Of a DNA stretch of 64,000 nucleotides, positions 58,038 through 64,000 are shown one piece after another. Origin of the DNA: Rhyzopertha dominica (lineage: Eukaryota > Arthropoda > Insecta > Coleoptera > Bostrichidae); NCBI GenBank assembly GCA_025024175.1, contig QCXZ01000041.1, forward strand, positions 20,827,786-20,891,785. The letters are read 5' to 3'. The notes beneath the pieces were generated by a model that saw only the letters and a program-made list of their open reading frames with translations, had not been told where the DNA came from and ran no database searches. The translations under genes were made by a program, and so were the position numbers. The number at the start of each line of letters is the position of its first letter. The first letter of the stretch is position 1.

Positions 58038-58714
58038 CTTCCACATCCAACGGATGGGAAGTATTGAAGGAAAAAAAATTTCAAAAATTTTTATTTGCTC
58101 ATTCGCTTTAAAAAAACGCTTGAGCAAAAACAAATTTCTTGCCTGTGTGTCTGTGGTATTGTGTGTGGACACGATAACTTTTGAAAGACTTGATATATGA
58201 ACTAGAAATTTGGCAAACGTATAAATCTCAACTACCCAAAGCAAAGTAGGATATCGGAAAGGGGGTAACTACCCTTTTTACAAATATTTTTTTCCGTTTT
58301 AGTATGTGGTAAGTAACTGCGAGTATTATTCGTTTTTATAAATTTTCGGTGCAGCAAACTGTTTAGAAGATATTAGCAAAAAAGCGTCACTTAAAGAGAG
58401 CGGTTTTTCCTAAATATCTCCGAATATATTTAATATATTCAAAAAAAAACGGAAATACCATCAGATAGAAAATAAAATTTCTCACAAAAAGTGTCTTGGA
58501 AAATTTATTCAAAATTTTGACATTTTCGAAATATTTGCAAAAAACTTATTTTGGACCTTGCTCATACGATTTTTTTAAAATTTGGTATTATATAGAAAAT
58601 CAAATTTCTGATCAGAAAGCATTCTTGTATTTTTTTTGTTAAGTTAACAATTTTCGAGTTATTTGGAAAAAAACGATTTTAAAATTTATATATTTTTGCT
58701 AATTTCACGAGGAC
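58038..58714. mobile_element. element B, copy 2, truncated
   Basis: Starts CTTCCACATCCAACGG after TA (58036-58037), like the end of copy 1 at 15878, and can be followed in inverted orientation through the whole of copy 1 on both sides of the retrotransposon insertion to TCACGAGGACT near 58714. The last 120 bp or so are missing and a tRNA-like repeat fragment follows, sharing GACT at the join. It lacks the retrotransposon, so it shows the empty target (GGTTTTTCC near 58402). Confidence 0.8.
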
Positions 58715-58785
58715 TAGTACCTATTCAAAAGGTCCCCAGTTCAAATCTCGGTCGAGGCTGGCAATAGTTTTTCATTTCTATATAT
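58711..58785 (+). repeat. fragment of the tRNA-Thr-like repeat
   Basis: GACTAG...TTCAAAAGGTCCCCAGTTCAAATCTCGGTC then GAGGCTGGCAATAG and TTTTTCATTTCT match the anticodon arm to tail part of the repeat at 27392-28180. The T arm is better preserved here (GTTCAAATC) than in either intronic unit. Confidence 0.7.
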
Positions 58786-60742
58786 GTCTGTTGTAACTAC
58801 CGCAAAAATTCAACAAGTCCAAAAACGGTGGGAATTAAATGGATACTTTGTTTAATTTAAAGGTTATTTTATACATATGATATTCTTTATAATGTTTGTT
58901 ACTATCTCTAAATGTACAAACACTGAAATATTCAAATATCTCAAATGTACCAGTAGGTTATTACAACAACAAATTTAATTCGAGTATTTCTTTAGAAACA
59001 TTATTTGTATTCTGTATTTAACAATATAGTTTATTTTGTGATACCTTATGCTTTCTTTGATTAGCTACATATTAAAGCGGCGTTTTCGTATTACTTATAC
59101 TACGTTGCTAACACAAACAATAATTTTATTGCTAGGAATTATTTTTAATATTACATTAAATTTTGATTTTAAAAATTATTGTTAATTTTTGCGATACATT
59201 ATGTTTTTAATAGCAAAATAATCAAACCTAATTCACTTGTTTGTATTTTAAATGGGAAACTCTTTTTCTTATAAACGCAATTTTAAGTAGCGGCAAATAT
59301 GGGAACTACACAACAATGGTAGTTTCCCTAGCGAAATGCTACGCTAGCGCCAAATTAATTCGATACTTGTCTAGTTTGACGAGAATTTTAGCGACATAAT
59401 TATTGCGTTTACGATTTGGATTCCTATATATAAAATGTAAGTTAACGTATCTAAAATATATCGCCTGATTTATACAAAAACGATAATTTATAATATTATA
59501 TTATTATTATAATATTACTTTTTCTTCTAATAAAAAGTTTATTAGATACGGATTAGGGCTTTTCCGGCTGTTTCTTCTCAGCCAACTGCAAGCACTCGAC
59601 AGTTTTTCAGTGTAAAATGTACTGCTTGTATATGTGTCACAATCACAAACATAAAGTACTAAAAAGTTGCTAAAATCAAATATATGGCCTGGATAATCAC
59701 GTCAAGTAAAACTTTAGGTTACTTAAGACCATATCACACGGAATACTTTTTATGCGATACCTTATTATTTGAGCATTATGTACTTTTATTTTACGACATA
59801 TGCGCAATGGGAGGTTTTGAATTACACACACAAATAGCAAATTGAGCTTCGAAATCTCAATTCACATATGAAAAGTAGAAGCATAATCAGTAAATAAAGA
59901 CTATATTGAAAATCTTGGACACTTAACGGATAGATTAGAACTGATGGACAAATCCTTCTGTATAAATACATGTAGTAGTAATTTTCTACAAGTGTTACGC
60001 TTGCGTAACAAAGTATGCGTAAATTATCGACAGTAATGATCACAAAATGTGACAAAATTAAGTAGCAGATTAATATTCGCAATTACAGGTCCCTGCCACT
60101 CACAATGAGGCTAATTTCTCCGGAGCTGTAGGGTTTACGCTGGCATAACAAAAGTGTTATCCTTTCAATTTTCCCCCTCGGTGCTTCAGCACCGACAAAA
60201 TATTTGTTTAATGCGTGGAGCCTATTAAAACGCCATCCCCCAGTCATTTTTACACACATAATTTACAATTAGGTATTTACCAACCAGACAGTTTTTTAAT
60301 ATTAAACCGACAGTTCGCGCTTGTAGAACAACGTGAGAGAGGTATATATGACTAGTACGATGCTGGAAAATATGACTTTTATGTCTGTATTAATTTTTGT
60401 TCCGGCGGCAAAGCCCTTTTTAAACCGAGCGGGAAGTATGACTAAATGAGTACGTTGTACAAAGGTGGTATTAATATCACGTATTACCATATCTCTCTAA
60501 CGTTTAGAACTTGGGAAAGCTTGTGCTAATGAAACTGTTGGAATGAAGCACACAATACGTCGCCTGCTGGTAAATGGTACCTACATTCTATAACTTTTTG
60601 TCTCTGTTTTAATATGGAGTGCTATATTTGTAAATTGTAATGCCTCTCTATACAACTATCCCTTGTTGTCATTCACATTATTGCTCTTACTGCTGCTTTC
60701 TGTTTTAGAAAAACGGCGCTAGTATGTGGGGAAGCACCCCAT
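58786..60742. other. unassigned DNA
   Basis: No gene was recognised. A 7-bp stem with a TTCA loop (TCGGTGC/GCACCGA, 60178-60195) is the only clear local structure. Confidence 0.45.
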
Positions 60743-60893
60743 GGGCCGGTTGCACAAACATGGATCAAAGTTAATCCGAGTTAATCTGCGGTCGTTGCCT
60801 AGCAATGTCATGAATCCGGTGTTCTGATTGGTGTTGCTATAACAACGACCGTAGATTAAACTCGGATCAAATCCATGTTTGTGCAACCGGGCC
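60743..60893. mobile_element. palindromic MITE inserted in a LINE relic
   Basis: The 151-bp element has long inverted termini: GGGCCGGTTGCACAAACATG at the left and CATGTTTGTGCAACCGGGCC at the right, continuing inward through GGATCAAA, TTAATC and CGGTCGTTG. It cuts the LINE reading frame at 60894. A clear target duplication was not fixed. The terminus type is seen in MITEs of many animals. Confidence 0.8.
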
Positions 60894-62300
60894 TACATGA
60901 TAGTGCCATACGTGGCTGCATTATAGAACAGTGCGTAGTGAGTGTTGTTTCTTCTATCTTAACAATATATCTTATTCTGCGTATGGCATATATTGTTTTA
61001 GTTAATTTTGTGCGCACAGATTGTATCTGTAGTTCCCAGCTTATCATGGAGTCCATAGTGAATCCCAAAAGTATGACCGACAAAGGATGACGTGTGCCAT
61101 TCGTGCTGAAGATTATTTCCTGTGTCTTGTTTATATTTAGCAAAAGACCACTCGTTTGAGCCACAGCTGGGTTATCTAAAGTGATGCCTTAGACATTTCC
61201 ATTAATCCACTCCTGCAGTCATTTGAGTTTGTTAATGTTGTATCATGTGCGTAGCTAATGATTTCATTTTTAGGTATGACATCCGAAAGATTNTCCATTT
61301 GCAAACCAGTGTATGGGCCCAAGTAATGAGTCCTGTATTACAACTAAGGTTACTCTTGTTTGTTGTTATTCTACTCAACTATTTGATATCTGTTTTATAG
61401 TTATAAATATACAATATCATAAGTGGGTCCTCTTAAGTCATACGACTGAATTTTTTGCAGCAGTATGCGATGCTCCACGCAATCGAATGCCTTGCTCAGA
61501 TCTAAACACGATAATTTCACTTCTTCTCCTTTATCTAATGTTAGTACAAATTTTCCGATCACTTTTATCATAGTTGCGACGGTGGATCTCCTTTTTTCTG
61601 AAGCCATGTTGACACTTTCATAATATGGCATATGGCAATGTATCTGTAATCACTGCATTTACTTTTGTAACCCATTTTAAAGACAGGAACTATCCTTGCC
61701 AACTTTAAACTGTTTGTCATGTTTAAAACAGCTATTTAGGATGTAACTTAATGGATTGAGATGCAGGAGAATAACCTTTTTATTATCTGTACTGAAAGTC
61801 TATATATACCACGAGAAGTCTTTTTTTTTAATTTGTGTACTATTTTCTCAATTTCTGCAGGTGCTGTTTCTGACAAGAATAATGAATTGATTACTTTTTT
61901 CTTAGGGTTTGTGTGACTTGCCTTGACTGGNTTATTATGAAGTCTTTCTTTTGTCGGGCTATTTTACAGAAATATGTGTTTACTTTTTCTGCAGTAAATG
62001 AGGATGTATCTTTAGTTTGACGTTTGTGTTTCAGTTTTGCTTTGATCAGGAGACTGCCTTACTTTCATTTTGTGCCGTGTTTCTGAATTTTGCATCTTCC
62101 TTTCGTATTTGTTGTACAATGTAACTCTTTAGATTTGCTTTCACGATTTTGTATGCCTTTAATACAGTTTTATCACCCCGTACTTTTTTTCAGGCAAGCA
62201 GTATACATGCATAAGTACTGGTATGAGTTATTTCCGGTCTGGTGACTACTTTTTCCCAATCTACCTGTATGTTGCAGAGGGCGTCGGAGAAAAGAGTGAT
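60894..62300 (-). pseudogene. jockey/CR1-like LINE reverse transcriptase relic
   Basis: Read on the minus strand in order: LFLSETAPAEIEKIVHKLKK and TSRGI..LSVQIIK (about 61890-61780), a degraded 'VPVFK.G..S.C.DYR' segment, QHGFRKK...STVATMIKVI (about 61610-61560), LSCLDLSKAFDCVEHRILLQ (about 61520-61460, RT motif A with catalytic Asp), and GLLLNINKTQEIIFSTN...LLGFTMDSMISWELQIQSVR (about 61150-61040). The motif B/ADD part is damaged, and several stops break the frame. The C-terminus is cut by the MITE at 60743-60893. Confidence 0.8.
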
Positions 62301-63814
62301 ATCATTTTGTACTTACAGTGTTGTACTGTAGGTTTGTGTTGTATGATTATTTCTATATGAACTGAATACAGTTATATGCACTGGCTAAAATAATATACAA
62401 GCCATATTATTCTTATTATTATTAAGTTAGAAAATCGTTTCAACGTAACAATATCTTTAAATACTGCTAATAGTGGGTAGTTACAACTACCAAATTCGAT
62501 TCAAAACTTAAACTGCATTTTATTGCAAGTAACTAGCTGACGATATTTCGATACTATCAAAATCTCGATATTTTGAGCCCAAATATCGATAATTTGTATC
62601 GACAGCATCAGAAAGTACACTATCGTTAGCTCATGGCGCCATCCACGCGTTGAATGTTATAAATACGAAAGAGAAATATTATATAGTACATAAATGTAAA
62701 CTGTGTAACAGCATGTGTGCACAGTGCTCGTACCTACAATTTGGCGCAATTTATAATTTGTGTCAACGTTCAAGCAAAATATTTAACTTACAGCATTGTA
62801 GTAATTCACCCAGCAACCTAAATTTCATTCATCAACAAAAATTGATTTCAAGGAATAAGATATGAATATGAATACAAATATTTTAGATAGATAGTGAGTA
62901 CTTTCACAATCTGTTCTGTTTTTTTTATACATTTGTTGGTCGTGCATCTTCCCTATTGAGTTAAAAGAATAACAATTATTCTTTCTTTGTTCAGATGCAT
63001 AAAGCAACTCTACAATGTTGGATAACAATGCACTGTATAGTTTTATATTGCAGGTTTTACAAACAATATCAGTAGGTGAAGGTCAGGTCAGGTCAGGTAA
63101 AGGTCTTGATAGGTACTGACAAAAGTTGCAACGTACATATTTCCATAGAGTTTATTCATACAGTTCCACGTTCGTTATTGCAGGATTTTACAACTGTGAT
63201 AGCGATGGTTGCTAGATGAAGTTAAAATCCGGCAATAGTGGAAATCTCGCGCGTACACCATTACCATTATCATTGTCTTTTATATTTCGGCATCAAACCT
63301 GAGACTAGAGTTGGCGGTATCTTATAATACAATGGCCTTATCCGTAAACTAGTAAATCAGCCATCTATTACTACCTGCCTTCTGAAATGAACACTAATTG
63401 ATGCACCGAATTTTAAAACCGCAATAAATTAAGTTAATAACTTCTATTGCTTGTTGCCGCTGAATTTTGTAAAACAGAGGGTTTTCAAGTGAAAACAGGA
63501 GATATCTATTTAATCTAAGAACAGTACATACATCTTCTGGTGCGTGCCATTTAGTGCTAACGAGATAAAATGCAATTAGCGCAGAAATATTTTGTTTCGA
63601 TATTTTTTGAGGTTGTATCGATACTGTTATGTAAAAGTATCAACGAAAATTAATATCGAAACTTCGATCGCCTTTTAGCAACCTTAATATCAGCATATTA
63701 AACTTTCACGTGGATCAACGAAAATAATTTCAAAACTTAAGAAATGTGTGAAGTTCCAAGAAGGATCCACATGCATGAGTAAGCAGCAGTTAAATTGTAT
63801 CCTAACATTGATAT
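62301..63814. other. unassigned DNA with ATCGATA-rich patches
   Basis: Two similar patches (62533-62603 and 63595-63665) are dense in TCGATA/TATCGAT words and share TCGATATTTT...TGAG. A short AGGTCAGGTCAGGTCAGGT run lies at 63079-63097. No coding frame was recognised. Confidence 0.45.
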
Positions 63815-64000
63815 TGTTGCGGATCAGCGCCATCTGTGTACGGGAGTCGCAGACGTATAGATGCGCTGCAGTAGGACACTGCAGGTAGTTATCCTAGCTA
63901 CCGACAGATGGCAGGTATGTCGCGATTCCAGAAAGTGCTAATAATCGAAGATGTCGCTTCTGGAATGTTCGATCGGAGGTATAATTAGCCCGACAGAGCG
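63815..64000 (+). repeat. possible start of an LTR running off the window
   Basis: The sequence from TGTTGCGGATCAGCGCCATC has the TG start, CGCCATCTGTG words and heat-shock-element-like blocks (TTCCAGAA at 63926-63933, TTCTGGAATGTTC at 63958-63970) often seen in insect LTR promoters. The other end lies outside the window, so this is only a suggestion. Confidence 0.3.

Noticed and set aside
60178..60195. Histone-mRNA-like stem-loop
   Set aside because: The 7-bp stem TCGGTGC/GCACCGA with a TTCA loop lacks the conserved histone stem-loop bases, and no histone frame is nearby.
63079..63097. Nuclear receptor AGGTCA repeat
   Set aside because: AGGTCAGGTCAGGTCAGGT is a 5-bp GGTCA slip repeat. Overlapping half-sites do not give a standard spaced receptor element.

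Overview
This window looks like insect or other arthropod nuclear DNA. It is AT-rich and densely packed with degraded transposable elements, with parts of at most a few host genes. The elements are typical of animal, especially arthropod, genomes: Ty3/gypsy, BEL/Pao, Penelope-like, jockey/CR1-like LINEs, hAT with a ZMYM-type transposase start, mariner-like and TTAA-flanked transposons. There is no sign of a bacterial or phage operon, a CRISPR array or a rRNA gene. The order of the host cannot be fixed from the sequence.

Host gene. Three exons on the minus strand (36106-36290, 32494-32779, 25162-25373) join in a compatible phase. They encode the C-terminal 227 residues of an immunoglobulin/fibronectin-III cell-surface protein ending in a GPI-anchor-like hydrophobic tail. 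Its 7.1-kb last intron appears to start with a GC donor. Its introns hold SINE/tRNA-like repeats, a DDE transposase relic, an (AAT)n tract, a hAT end and a TTAA element. A 69-nt exon candidate at 49749-49817 is phase-compatible with lying upstream. A separate exon-like open frame lies at 16561-16806.

Layout. 1-4667: a non-LTR relic ending in an (AATC)n tail, then unassigned DNA. 4668-5648: a non-autonomous hAT element with a perfect 8-bp target duplication. 5655-16086: a three-level nest, in which a mariner-like element is split by a 0.93-kb TA-flanked element, itself split by a complete young Ty3/gypsy-type retrotransposon (7654-15377). That retrotransposon has 1394-bp LTRs differing at 3 sites, a tRNA-Lys-type PBS, a PPT, and gag and pol joined by a well-formed -1 frameshift signal. 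16920-19316: a BEL/Pao pol relic split by a MITE. 20970-21397: a hAT MITE. 25162-36290: the adhesion gene. 37101-40924: a small-LTR Ty3/gypsy element whose gag-pol core is inverted relative to its LTRs, PPT and pol C-terminus. 43048-43172: a TA-flanked MITE. 45380-46930: a LINE fragment and a Ty3/gypsy remnant. 48025-49620: a Penelope-like element with RT and GIY-YIG domains and its own 3' end inverted at the head. 52517-56538: a second, larger, inverted copy of the TTAA/Penelope composite found at 34095-35955. 58038-58785: a second copy of the TA-flanked element, capped by a tRNA-like repeat. 60743-62300: a LINE relic cut by a palindromic MITE. 63815-64000: possibly the start of another LTR.

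The most notable observations are the predicted slippery-site/pseudoknot at the gag-pol junction, the inverted-core retrotransposon, the pair of TTAA transposons carrying the same Penelope fragment, recurrent hammerhead-core-like motifs in the Penelope ends, and the tandem plus inverted tRNA-Thr-like repeat. All identifications rest on motifs read by eye. No database search was run.
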